Positions 17,144 to 26,243 of a stretch of DNA of 64,000 nucleotides are shown here, piece by piece. The DNA is from Duganella dendranthematis (GTDB taxonomy: Bacteria; Pseudomonadota; Gammaproteobacteria; Burkholderiales; Burkholderiaceae_D). Each line of letters begins with the position of its first letter. Position 1 is the stretch's first letter. The notes beneath the pieces are model-generated. The model saw only the letters and a program-made list of their open reading frames with translations, had not been told where the DNA came from and made no database searches. Location: assembly GCF_012849375.1 (NCBI RefSeq), contig NZ_CP051684.1, forward strand, positions 2,418,001 to 2,482,000. Reading direction: 5' to 3'. A program made the translations under genes and the position numbers.

Positions 17144-17650
17144 TTATGCGGCCGCCATCAGGCATTGCATGAAGGCCGCCGCCATGTAGCGCTTGACGGT
17201 GCGCACGGTGACGCCGAGGCGCTGGCCGATGTCGCTGTAGCCCAGCCCTTCCAGTTGCGACAGCAGGAAGGCTTCGCGCGTCTTGGGCGGCAGGCCGTCC
17301 AGCATGCGGTCGATTTCGTGCAGGGATTCGAGGATCAGCAGCCGTTCTTCCGGTGACGGCGCCTGGCAGGGCGGCAGCTGGACCAGCACTTCGAGATAGG
17401 CGCGTTCCAGCGACTGCCGCTCGGCGTAGTTGATCAGCAGGCGCTGCGCCACCGTGGCAAGATAGGCGCGCGGTTCGCGCATGGCGGCGCAGCAGTGCTC
17501 GGGCTGGCACAGGATGCGAACAAAGGTTTCCTGCGCCAGGTCGGCAGCGTAATCGGCGCCGTTGGCCTGGCGGCGCAGCCAGCCGAGCAGCCAGCGGTGA
17601 TGGTCTGCGTACAAATTGCCTACGTCGGAGCGGGGTGCGATCGGGTGCAC
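17144..17650 (-). CDS. FecI-like ECF RNA polymerase sigma factor
   Basis: A 168-residue group IV sigma factor: region 2 (about residues 14-80, DLAQETFVRIL and REPRAYLATVAQRLLINY) and region 4 (about 108-160, LDGLPPKTREAFLLSQLEGL then IGQRLGVTVRTVKRYMA), typical of iron-starvation sigma factors. The start is GTG. No FecR anti-sigma gene follows; the TonB receptor comes next. A perfect Fur-box palindrome lies just upstream, so iron repression is likely. Confidence 0.93.
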   Translation of the reverse strand: MHPIAPRSDVGNLYADHHRWLLGWLRRQANGADYAADLAQETFVRILCQPEHCCAAMREPRAYLATVAQRLLINYAERQSLERAYLEVLVQLPPCQAPSPEERLLILESLHEIDRMLDGLPPKTREAFLLSQLEGLGYSDIGQRLGVTVRTVKRYMAAAFMQCLMAAA

Positions 17651-17667
17651 AACGGCCTAATTATTGA

Positions 17668-17684
17668 ATGAGAATTATTCTCAT
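17668..17684. promoter_or_regulatory. Fur box upstream of the ECF sigma gene
   Basis: ATGAGAATTATTCTCAT is a perfect 17-bp palindrome that fits the Fur consensus of inverted GAGAAT-type hexamers. It lies 18 bases before the GTG of the sigma factor on the minus strand. Confidence 0.75.
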
Positions 17685-17722
17685 CGTAGCATTTTTAGTA
17701 TTATTTGGCCAACACGGCTGAT

Positions 17723-18000
17723 TTATCCCATGGTTATCCGAGGGATATTCCATGCCTTCTCCACAGCTTTATACACAGCGATATTGCGCTGTAAAAAGTT
17801 ATCCTGCACTTATCCGCGCCTTATCCCGCACTTGCTCCAGTGCTTACACACAGAGTTATGCACATTTGCTGAAAAACCGGGCTGGGTGGTGATGACTACG
17901 GCAACATGCAAGCCTTGTATACCTCGCTTGCGAATAAATGGTGTACTTGCACACCTGTTTTCCCACGCTTAATCAGGTCTTACTCACAACGTTATCCACA
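17723..18000 (+). repeat. DnaA-box-like repeat cluster B
   Basis: This 400-base intergenic region has no gene but about ten same-strand TTATNCNCA-like nonamers. Three fit TTATNCACA exactly: 17769-17777, 17856-17864 and 17992-18000. Degenerate ones start at 17723, 17734, 17799, 17810 and 17821. AT-rich sequence containing the Fur box adjoins on the left (17659-17705). It resembles a DnaA-binding region but is not shown to be an origin. Confidence 0.6.
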
Positions 18001-18026
18001 ATAAAAAACGGCGCCCGCAGGCGCCG
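18001..18026 (-). terminator. glmU rho-independent terminator
   Basis: A 7-bp GC stem (CGGCGCC, loop CGCA, GGCGCCG at 18009-18026) is followed on the minus strand by a run of T (18003-18008), 26 bases past the glmU stop. Confidence 0.85.
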
Positions 18027-18051
18027 CTTGGCATAACTGGGCTCAGCCCGC

Positions 18052-19416
18052 TTATTTTTTGATCTTGACCGGACGGGTCCAGTTTTCGATGGTGACCTGG
18101 CGCGGACGCGAAACGGTCAGCTTGCCGGCCGGCGCATCCTTGGTCAGCGTGGTGCCGGCGCCAAGCGTCGCGCCTTTGCCGACGGTGACCGGGGCCACCA
18201 GCTGGCTGTCGCTGCCGATGAAGCAGTCGTCTTCGATAACGGTGCGGAATTTGTTGGCGCCGTCGTAATTGCAGGTGATGACGCCGGCACCGATGTTGAC
18301 ACGCGAGCCAATAGTGGCGTCGCCGATGTAGGCCAGGTGGTTGGCCTTGCTGTGCGCGGCGACCTGGCCGTTTTTGATTTCGACAAAGTTACCCACATGT
18401 ACATCCTCGGCCAGCACGGTGCCGGGGCGCAGACGCGCATACGGACCGATCAGCGAGGCTTCGCCGACCACCGCTTCCTCGATGTGGCAGAACGGCTTGA
18501 TCTGCGCGCCGGCCAGGATGCGGGCGTTGACCAGCACGCTGTGGGCGGCGATGTGCACGCCGTCGCCCAGTTCAACCTTGCCTTCGAACACGCAGCCGAC
18601 ATCGATGGTGACGTCGCGGCCGCAGATCAGTTCGCCGCGCACATCGATGCGCGACGGGTCCATCAGCGTCACGCCCTGTTCCAGCAGGCGGTTGGCGATG
18701 TTGCGCTGGTGGATGCGTTCCAGCTCGGCCAGCTGGACCTTGCTGTTGACGCCGGCAACTTCCCACTGGGCAGACGGCTGGGCAGACACCACCGGCACGC
18801 CGTCCGCCACGGCCAGCGCGACGATGTCGGTCAGGTAATACTCGCCCTGGGCGTTGTCGTTCTTGATCGCGCCCAGCCACTTCTTCAGCAGCGGGGTAGG
18901 CGCGACCATAATGCCGCTGTTGATCTCTTTGATGGCACGTTCGGCCTCGTTGGCATCTTTTTGCTCGACGATGCGCACTATGTGCCCGTCCACACGGACG
19001 ATTCTGCCCAACCCTGTAGGATCAGCTTGTTCAACCGTCAGAATACCAAGCTTGTCGTTACCGGCGGCGCTCACCAGTGCCTGCAGCGAAGCGGTGGTCG
19101 TCAGCGGCACGTCGCCATATAGGATCAGGGTCGGGACCTTGTCGTCCAGTTCCGGCAGCGCCTGGATCACGGCGTGGCCGGTGCCCAGTTGCTGTTCCTG
19201 CAGCGCAGTGGAAATCTGCTCCGGCTGCTTTGCGAGCAGCGCCTGCACGGCTGCGCCGCCATGCCCGTAGATCACGCATAATCTGCTGGCGGACAGGCTG
19301 CGTGCCGTATCCAACACGTGCTGCAGCAGCGGCTTGCCCGCCAGAGGATGCAAAACTTTCGGCAGCGCAGATTGCATGCGCTTGCCCATGCCGGCGGCGA
19401 GGATTACGACGTTCAT
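18052..19416 (-). CDS. glmU: bifunctional UDP-N-acetylglucosamine pyrophosphorylase / glucosamine-1-phosphate N-acetyltransferase
   Basis: A 454-residue cytoplasmic enzyme that acetylates glucosamine-1-phosphate and couples it to UTP, giving UDP-GlcNAc for peptidoglycan and LPS. The N-terminal nucleotidyltransferase (about 1-225) has [14 protein letters not shown] and the GDVPL metal-site motif; the C-terminal left-handed beta-helix (about 245-445) has hexapeptide repeats and the [12 protein letters not shown] and NYDGANK acetyl-CoA motifs. The start at 19416 is fixed by the universal N-terminus; a longer frame upstream overlaps the divergent lipoprotein gene and has no family match. Confidence 0.98.
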   Translation of the reverse strand: MNVVILAAGMGKRMQSALPKVLHPLAGKPLLQHVLDTARSLSASRLCVIYGHGGAAVQALLAKQPEQISTALQEQQLGTGHAVIQALPELDDKVPTLILYGDVPLTTTASLQALVSAAGNDKLGILTVEQADPTGLGRIVRVDGHIVRIVEQKDANEAERAIKEINSGIMVAPTPLLKKWLGAIKNDNAQGEYYLTDIVALAVADGVPVVSAQPSAQWEVAGVNSKVQLAELERIHQRNIANRLLEQGVTLMDPSRIDVRGELICGRDVTIDVGCVFEGKVELGDGVHIAAHSVLVNARILAGAQIKPFCHIEEAVVGEASLIGPYARLRPGTVLAEDVHVGNFVEIKNGQVAAHSKANHLAYIGDATIGSRVNIGAGVITCNYDGANKFRTVIEDDCFIGSDSQLVAPVTVGKGATLGAGTTLTKDAPAGKLTVSRPRQVTIENWTRPVKIKK

Positions 19417-19443
19417 AGAGGTGCCAAATCGAGAGAGTGTCAA

Positions 19444-20340
19444 ATGCAAAAGTCTAACATGCCCCTGCCAGCCCGCCGGACCTTCTACAGCCTGTTCCTG
19501 ATCGCGCTCATGGCCGTGCTGGCCGGCTGCAGTTCGCTGCGGCTGGCCTATAACAATGGCGACACGCTGCTGTACTGGTGGATCGACGGCTATGTCGACC
19601 TGACCTCGGAGCAGAAGGGCGCGGTCAAGGAAGATATCGACAAGCTGTTCCACTGGCATCGCAAGACCCAGCTGAACGATTACGCCCAGCTGCTGCAAAC
19701 CGCACAGCGCCAGTTGGCCGCCGGCGCCACCCAGGCCGACTTGCAAACCGATTTCGACGACATCAAGAAACGCACCGAGTCTCTGCTGCTGAAGGCGACC
19801 CCGGAACTGGCCGAGCTGGCGCGTTCGCTGCAACCAGACCAGATCGCCACGCTGGAGCGCAAGTTTGCCGCCAACAACGCCGACTTCCGCAAGAAAAACA
19901 TGCGCGGCGACCGCGAGGCGCAACAGCGCTTCCGCTACAAGAAATCGATGGAGCAATTCGAGCTATGGTTCGGCAGCTTTAGCTCCGAGCAGGAAGCGGC
20001 GATCCGCAAGGCATCCGATGCGCGTCCACTCAACAATGAGATCTGGCTGGATGAACGCACCCGCCGTCAAAACAACATCCTGGCGGCGGTGCGCAAGGTG
20101 CAGAGCGAGAAGCTGAGCCAGGAAGCCACGCAGACGCTGATCCAGGGCTTGATCAAGGACGGCTTCCAGCGGCTGGAAACCTCCGACCGCAAAGCCTTCT
20201 TCGACAGCTATGAGGCGGCCAACCTGCAACTGGTGCTGACGGTGATTAACATTGCGACGCCGGCGCAAAAAGCCCACGCGCAGCGCCGCATGCAGGGCTG
20301 GATCGACGACTTCCGGACCTTGGCGGCGGATCAGCGCTAG
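19444..20340 (+). CDS. DUF6279 family lipoprotein
   Basis: A 298-residue lipoprotein: signal peptide with hydrophobic core [12 protein letters not shown] and lipobox Cys, followed by the DUF6279 signature [21 protein letters not shown]. The rest is charged and helical, with several heptad-like stretches ([20 protein letters not shown]). The function is unknown; envelope location is inferred from the lipobox. Met6 (19459) is an alternative start. It is divergent from glmU with 27 bases between start codons, so the promoters must overlap. Confidence 0.85.
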   Translation: MQKSNMPLPARRTFYSLFLIALMAVLAGCSSLRLAYNNGDTLLYWWIDGYVDLTSEQKGAVKEDIDKLFHWHRKTQLNDYAQLLQTAQRQLAAGATQADLQTDFDDIKKRTESLLLKATPELAELARSLQPDQIATLERKFAANNADFRKKNMRGDREAQQRFRYKKSMEQFELWFGSFSSEQEAAIRKASDARPLNNEIWLDERTRRQNNILAAVRKVQSEKLSQEATQTLIQGLIKDGFQRLETSDRKAFFDSYEAANLQLVLTVINIATPAQKAHAQRRMQGWIDDFRTLAADQR

Positions 20341-20403
20341 GGCGGCGATAAGCGCTGCTGTGGTATCATGGCCTGTTGAATCAATGACTTAGAACAGCGT
20401 CAC

Positions 20404-21051
20404 ATGCCAAAGAAGCCCTCCAGCAAGCCCGCCAAACCAGCCAAGGTGCCGGTCCACGGTCCGCAACACGCCAACCAGGTGCGCATTATCGGTGGCCAGT
20501 GGAAACGCACGCCGTTGCCAGTGCTCAGCGCGCTGGGCCTGCGGCCGACGCCTGACCGCGTGCGCGAAACCGCGTTCAACTGGATCAACCACCAGCGCGA
20601 CGCCAACTGGGCCAATGCGCAGGTGCTGGACCTGTTCGCCGGCAGCGGCGCTTTGGGCTTTGAAGCGGCCAGCCGTGGCGCGCAGTCGGTGACCATGATC
20701 GACAGTAACGCGCAAGTCACGCGCCAGCTGGAAGAAATCAAACTGAAGCTGAAGGCCGAGAATGTCCAGATCATGCGCGGCGACGCGCTGTCGGTGGCGC
20801 AATCGGCCGCCGCGCGCGGCCAGCGCTACGACCTGATCTTCCTCGATCCGCCATATCAGCAGAGCTTGCTGGAAAAAACCCTGCCGCTGTGCAGCAAACT
20901 GCTCAAAGAGGGCGGCCTGGTGTATGCCGAGTCCGGGCTTGCGCTGGAGTTCGCCGAAGGCGAGGCGCCGGAATGGCTGGCGGACTGGGAAATCATTCGG
21001 GCTGACAAAGCGGGAATGGTGTTCTATCATTTATTAAAATACAAATCCTGA
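20404..21051 (+). CDS. rsmD: 16S rRNA (guanine(966)-N(2))-methyltransferase
   Basis: A 215-residue SAM-dependent methyltransferase acting on G966 of 16S rRNA. Seen: RIIGGQWKRTPLPV and PTPDRVRETAFNWI at the N-terminus, SAM motif I DLFAGSGALGFEA, and the catalytic DPPY motif (FLDPPYQQ). Length is normal. It is followed by coaD, as in many proteobacteria, with 107 bases between that contain a CATAAT-type -10 element near 21118. Confidence 0.96.
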   Translation: MPKKPSSKPAKPAKVPVHGPQHANQVRIIGGQWKRTPLPVLSALGLRPTPDRVRETAFNWINHQRDANWANAQVLDLFAGSGALGFEAASRGAQSVTMIDSNAQVTRQLEEIKLKLKAENVQIMRGDALSVAQSAAARGQRYDLIFLDPPYQQSLLEKTLPLCSKLLKEGGLVYAESGLALEFAEGEAPEWLADWEIIRADKAGMVFYHLLKYKS

Positions 21052-21122
21052 CTGGCTGTATTTCCTGCTAAAACCGCCCCAAATTAAGGCAATTTTAAGC
21101 AAAAGCCGATTTTCAGGCATAA

Positions 21123-21926
<804 letters not shown>

Positions 21927-22023
21927 GAAGCCAAACTCTACAAAAAAGCATGACCGTGCGGCCACTCACGCCGCTGGGTCTCCATGGTGGTATAGTCCGA
22001 TCACCCCTATCACGGAGACATTC

Positions 22024-22614
22024 ATGAACCGTAGAACCATTCTGCATACCCTGATGGCCGTCGCGATCGCTGCGGCGCTGCCTTCCTTCGCTTTTGCCGC
22101 CGTCGATGTGGCTGGCGTCAAGTTCGACGATACCGTTACCGTGGGCGGCCAGCAGCTCAAGCTGAACGGCGCCGGCCTGCGTACCAAGGTCATCTTCAAA
22201 GTCTATGCGGCCGGTTTATACCTGACGGACAAGAAATCGACCGTACCGGACGTGCTGGCGGTACCGGGTCCGCGCCGCGTGGCCATCACCATGCTGCGCG
22301 AAGTCAGCTCGGAAGAGTTCGGCAAGGCCTTCACGGACGGCCTCAACGCCAATACCGGCAAGGACGAGCGCAACAAGATCCTGCCGCAAATCATGAAGTT
22401 TGGTGAAGTGTTCGCGCAGACGCCGGTGTTGAAGAAGGGCGACCAGCTGTCGCTGGACTGGACCCCGAACGACGGCACCCAGTGCTATTTGAATGGCAAG
22501 AAAATCGGGGAATTGATGCCGGACCTGGCGTTCTATAACGCCGTGCTGCGTATCTGGCTGGGTGATAAGCCGGTGGACAGTTCGTTGAAACCGGCGCTGC
22601 TCGGCGAAAAGTAA
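22024..22614 (+). CDS. chalcone isomerase-fold family protein, exported
   Basis: A 196-residue protein with a Sec signal peptide (hydrophobic core MAVAIAAALPSFAFA) and a bacterial chalcone-isomerase-like domain: VDVAGVKFDDTV, then KVIFKVYAAGLYL and VAITMLREVS, and the C-terminal WLGDKPVDSSLKPALLG. In bacteria these are periplasmic fatty-acid-binding-like proteins of unsettled role, not flavonoid enzymes. A TATAGT -10 candidate lies near 21990, so it is probably transcribed alone. Confidence 0.88.
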   Translation: MNRRTILHTLMAVAIAAALPSFAFAAVDVAGVKFDDTVTVGGQQLKLNGAGLRTKVIFKVYAAGLYLTDKKSTVPDVLAVPGPRRVAITMLREVSSEEFGKAFTDGLNANTGKDERNKILPQIMKFGEVFAQTPVLKKGDQLSLDWTPNDGTQCYLNGKKIGELMPDLAFYNAVLRIWLGDKPVDSSLKPALLGEK

Positions 22615-22629
22615 TGCTGCGTCGCAGTA

Positions 22630-22845
22630 TCAGGCACGCGTCGCCAGCTGGCGGCGCTGCAGGCGTTGTTCGCGCGTCAACTTCGGCTTGACCACCAACA
22701 CGGCGGCGCGCGCGCAGCCCAGCAGCAGGGGCTTGAACAGCACCACCAGACCACCGATCACGCCGACCAGCAGCGCCAGCTTCATCACAGCAAACAGCGC
22801 GGCGAACAGAGAAAAATCTTGTATTGCGGAAATCATGATGGACAC
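22630..22845 (-). CDS. hypothetical small membrane protein, 71 aa
   Basis: Not assigned to a family. Two adjacent hydrophobic segments (about residues 12-32 and 35-55) are followed by a basic C-terminal tail (KPKLTREQRLQRRQLATR), which predicts an inner-membrane hairpin with cytoplasmic ends. Coding is supported by the coherent membrane-then-basic-tail organisation and by its fit between the convergent chalcone-isomerase gene and the divergent LysR gene. Met4 could also be the start. Confidence 0.6.
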   Translation of the reverse strand: MSIMISAIQDFSLFAALFAVMKLALLVGVIGGLVVLFKPLLLGCARAAVLVVKPKLTREQRLQRRQLATRA

Positions 22846-22988
22846 AGTTTAGCGGTAGCTTTAGAATCTGCTGTAACTATAGTGCGCCGCAACATAGTTA
22901 TCCAATTTCCTTTCGCGATAACAATTATGCGATTGGTGAATGGACTGTGCTATCGTTATTTCTCCAACATCTACTCCCCTGAGCCGCC

Positions 22989-23969
22989 ATGAGCTTTCTG
23001 ACGCTGGACCTGAACCTGCTGCGTGTTTTCGACGCCGTGATGACAGAGCAAAATCTGACACGCGCCGCCGGCCATCTGGCCATGACCCAGCCGGCGGTAT
23101 CCAACGCCATCAAGCGCCTGCGCGAAAGCCTCGGCGATGAACTGCTGATCCGCACCGCCTACGGCGTCAAGCCGACGCCGCGCGCAGAAGCGCTGTGGCC
23201 GTCCGTGCGCGGCGCGCTGGCCAGCCTGGAAGCGGCGGTGGCGCCGGAGACCTTTGACGTCTCGGCCGCCCACGCCACCTTCCGCATGGCGATGGCCGAT
23301 GCGACCGCCGCCATGTGGCTGCCGTCGCTGATGCGCTCGATCGAGAGCGAAGCGCCTGGTATCAACGTGCGCATGGTGCCGCTGACCACGCGCGAGCCGC
23401 GGCCAATGCTGCTGCGCGGCGATATCGACCTGGCGGTCGGCTTCTTCCCCGGCGTGGCGGCGCAGCTGTCGTATGAGACCGGTTCGCCGATCCGTCACGA
23501 GCGCCTGTATTCCGGTAAATATGTGTGCGTAATGCGGCGCGACCATCCGCTGGCCAAGGTCGAACTGAACCTGGACAACTATTGCGCCGCCAATCATTTG
23601 CTGGTGAGTTTCTCCGGCCGCGCGCATGGCCTGGTTGACGAGGCGCTGGCGCAGATTCAGCGCGAACGCCGCATCCTGTTGACCGTCAACCAGTTCTTCA
23701 CGGCCGGCCGCGTGGTGGCCAACTCTGATTTGATCACCGTGCTGCCGCGCCACCTGATCGCCGCCACCGGCATGACCGATGCGCTGGCGCACAAGGAATT
23801 GCCGTTCCAGCTGCCGGCGGTCCACCTGGACATGCTGTGGCACGAACGCGATGCGCGCAGCCCGGCGCACAAATGGCTGCGCACCCATCTGGAAAAGATG
23901 AACACCCAGACCCAGCGCGCGGTCAACACCCTGCCAACGCCAACCCAGGCGCCGGCTTCTTCCCGTTAA
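22989..23969 (+). CDS. LysR family transcriptional regulator
   Basis: A 326-residue regulator. The N-terminal helix-turn-helix ([20 protein letters not shown] and [20 protein letters not shown]) is of the NodD/PcpR-like group, and the effector domain (about 95-300) follows. The C-terminal 20 residues are Thr/Pro-rich and low in complexity. It overlaps the chemoreceptor stop by four bases, tail to tail. The target is unknown. Confidence 0.93.
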   Translation: MSFLTLDLNLLRVFDAVMTEQNLTRAAGHLAMTQPAVSNAIKRLRESLGDELLIRTAYGVKPTPRAEALWPSVRGALASLEAAVAPETFDVSAAHATFRMAMADATAAMWLPSLMRSIESEAPGINVRMVPLTTREPRPMLLRGDIDLAVGFFPGVAAQLSYETGSPIRHERLYSGKYVCVMRRDHPLAKVELNLDNYCAANHLLVSFSGRAHGLVDEALAQIQRERRILLTVNQFFTAGRVVANSDLITVLPRHLIAATGMTDALAHKELPFQLPAVHLDMLWHERDARSPAHKWLRTHLEKMNTQTQRAVNTLPTPTQAPASSR

Positions 23970-25519
23970 TGACTGGAGCGGTATCCAATGCGGAAACCGC
24001 CCCAGTGCTTGCCATCCACATAAATCGGCGCCGACAGGTCGTGCATGACCTCGCCGGTATCGCGCTTGTACGTCTGTAGCAGGAACGGCTTGGTATTCGA
24101 TCCGCAGCGCTTGCCCGTGCGGTCGCTGAAGATCCGCTTGGTACGATTGTTGACGATGTCGATATCGTAGTTGCCGGTCAGCGGCTGCGAAAATTTCTTG
24201 TTATGGGTGGGGAAATAGCCGTTGTTATCCACCGTGCCGGCGTAGGCCAGTTGCGGCATGGCTTGCAGCAAGCCTTCCTGCAAGGACGGCAGCACGCGGT
24301 CGGTGAAATCGTCGAACCTGGTCTTGTGCTTGGGCGGATCGGTGTTCGGGATCGGCGTGTAGTGACGGTCCCACAGCGCCTCGCGGGTGATCTGGCCGCT
24401 GGCGATGGCGCGCTCGAAGATGCGGCCCACTTCCGCCGCCGCCCGTTGCGCCGCCTCGCGGATCGCATCGTGCGAGGTTTCGATCGACGATTCGCCCAGT
24501 GCGCCGGTGATGATTTCCGCCCGTTCCGCCAGCGCCATGGCCGAGCTGGCCGCGCGCGGCAATTCTTTCTCGGTGGATAACAGGCTGTCGCGAATGCTGG
24601 CGATGGCGTGGGCGATTTCCTCGGTGGTGACGACGTGCTCACGCGACGCCCGGGCGATCTGGCCGATTTCATCTTCCGACACGCCCGACGACTGCTCGAT
24701 ATTGCCCAGCAGCCCGTGCACGGTTTCCACATTGCCGGCGGCCTCGCTGACCTTGACGGCCAGCGAATTCATGCCGGTGGCGGCCTTTTCCGCCTGCTGA
24801 TTAATCTCGCGCACCATGGCACTGATTTCATCGGTGGCCTCCTTGGTGCGCAGCGCCAGCTGACGCACCTCGCTGGCGACCACGGCAAAGCCACGGCCCT
24901 GTTCACCGGCGCGCGCGGCCTCGATGGCGGCATTCAGCGCCAGCAGGTTGGTGCGGGCGGAGATTTCGCTGATGGCCTCGGTAAAGCCGTAGATTTTGCG
25001 GGAATTGGTTTGCAGCGCCGTCATCACAGCGGCGGCGGTCTGGGCGTCCTGGCGAGCGGTGCGGATGCGTTGCAGGCCATGGTCGGCCTCGGCGCGGCCG
25101 GCCACGGTTTCGCCGCGCACCTGGGCGGCGATCTTGGCGGCGCGCTCGGCATTGGCGGCGATACGCTCGGTGGTGTCGGCGTTCAGGCTCGAGCTTTGGA
25201 CGATGCCGCCGGCGGTGCGGACGTCCAGTTCGATTTTCTTCTTGACCGAGTCGACGAAATACGAAGTTTCCGCCGCGCCGATCATGATGGCGTCGATTTC
25301 ATCGCCAACCGTCTGGGCGAACTGTCGCACGCCGCCCTCGTCGCTATTCTGGCGCGCGGCCCACCACGCCACGGCGGCTCCGCCCAGCGCGGCGGGAATG
25401 GCCGCCATGATGGGGCCGGCGCCCGCCAGGTTGAACAAATAGGCGAGGCAGGTACCGCCTGCCGTCGCTCCCAAAATCCACAATCCACGCTGCACCAACT
25501 TCTGCTGCAAAAGCTTCAT
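23966..25519 (-). CDS. methyl-accepting chemotaxis protein with C-terminal Cache-like domain
   Basis: A 517-residue chemoreceptor. Two hydrophobic helices (about residues 10-55) have almost no periplasmic loop, so sensing outside the cell is unlikely. The signalling hairpin is intact ([37 protein letters not shown]). After it, about 125 residues form a domain ending in [20 protein letters not shown], which resembles a Cache sensor strand-turn-strand. The sensor therefore appears to lie C-terminal and cytoplasmic. The ATG at 25519 has GGGGGACAG upstream and is preferred over a TTG at 25537. Confidence 0.9.
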   Translation of the reverse strand: MKLLQQKLVQRGLWILGATAGGTCLAYLFNLAGAGPIMAAIPAALGGAAVAWWAARQNSDEGGVRQFAQTVGDEIDAIMIGAAETSYFVDSVKKKIELDVRTAGGIVQSSSLNADTTERIAANAERAAKIAAQVRGETVAGRAEADHGLQRIRTARQDAQTAAAVMTALQTNSRKIYGFTEAISEISARTNLLALNAAIEAARAGEQGRGFAVVASEVRQLALRTKEATDEISAMVREINQQAEKAATGMNSLAVKVSEAAGNVETVHGLLGNIEQSSGVSEDEIGQIARASREHVVTTEEIAHAIASIRDSLLSTEKELPRAASSAMALAERAEIITGALGESSIETSHDAIREAAQRAAAEVGRIFERAIASGQITREALWDRHYTPIPNTDPPKHKTRFDDFTDRVLPSLQEGLLQAMPQLAYAGTVDNNGYFPTHNKKFSQPLTGNYDIDIVNNRTKRIFSDRTGKRCGSNTKPFLLQTYKRDTGEVMHDLSAPIYVDGKHWGGFRIGYRSSH

Positions 25520-25576
25520 CTGTCCCCCGTTGTTCAACAGGCGCCTTGGGCGTCTCCAAATTTTATTTCTTTGATG

Positions 25577-26032
25577 CTATTTTATGGGCAACTTGGTGGT
25601 ATTCTTGACTTCTTCCATCACGGCGTAGGTGTGGGTTTCACGCACGCCTTTCTGGAGCAGGGTTTTACCCAGGAATTCGCGGTAGGCCGCCATGTCCTTG
25701 ACGCGGGCTTTGACCAGGTAGTCGAAGCCGCCGGCAACCATGTGGCATTCCAGCACTTCCGGGATGACCTGCACGCTGTGTTTGAAGGCGTCGAAGACTT
25801 CGGGTGTGGTGCGGTCCAGCACGACCTCGATGAAGACCAGCAGGGAGACATCCAGCAGTTGCGGATTCAACTGGGCGGTGTAACCCATGATATACCCGGA
25901 CTCGTGCAGCTTACGCACACGTTCCAGGCAAGCGGCGGGAGACAGATTCACCCGCGCGGCCAGCTCCACGTTGGAGATCCGGCCATCGCTCTGCAATTCC
26001 ATCAAGATTTTTTTGCTGATCTTGTCTAACAT
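25577..26032 (-). CDS. Lrp/AsnC family regulator, probable putA activator
   Basis: A 151-residue regulator with N-terminal helix-turn-helix (LDKISKKILMELQSDGRISN, VELAARVNLSPAACLERVRK) and RAM domain with VECHMVAGGFDYLVK-type sequence (ECHMVAGGFDYLVKARV seen). It is divergent from putA with 211 bases between, the arrangement of PutR/Lrp-type activators of proline catabolism. This fits the absence of a DNA-binding domain in the PutA encoded here. The start at 26032 matches the family N-terminus; upstream frame residues do not. Confidence 0.92.
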   Translation of the reverse strand: MLDKISKKILMELQSDGRISNVELAARVNLSPAACLERVRKLHESGYIMGYTAQLNPQLLDVSLLVFIEVVLDRTTPEVFDAFKHSVQVIPEVLECHMVAGGFDYLVKARVKDMAAYREFLGKTLLQKGVRETHTYAVMEEVKNTTKLPIK

Positions 26033-26243
26033 TTCCGGGAACTCCCAAATAAATATTATTTGGTTAAATTGTCTCACTAAAAACAATCTATTGCTAGCCC
26101 CCCGCATTACCAGAATTAATCCAGAAGAATTCCCACTACAATCGAATCATAAGCAGTTCACTTTAAATCACGCTCGCCGGCTTCGCTGACGGGCGTGTTT
26201 TTGTACGTGGACCGGCTCCCGATTCTTCTTCTGAGAGTACCCC

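Noticed and set aside
17664..17972. Open frame of 102 codons in the DnaA-box cluster
   Set aside because: Composition follows the repeats, no ribosome binding site; the repeats explain the sequence better.
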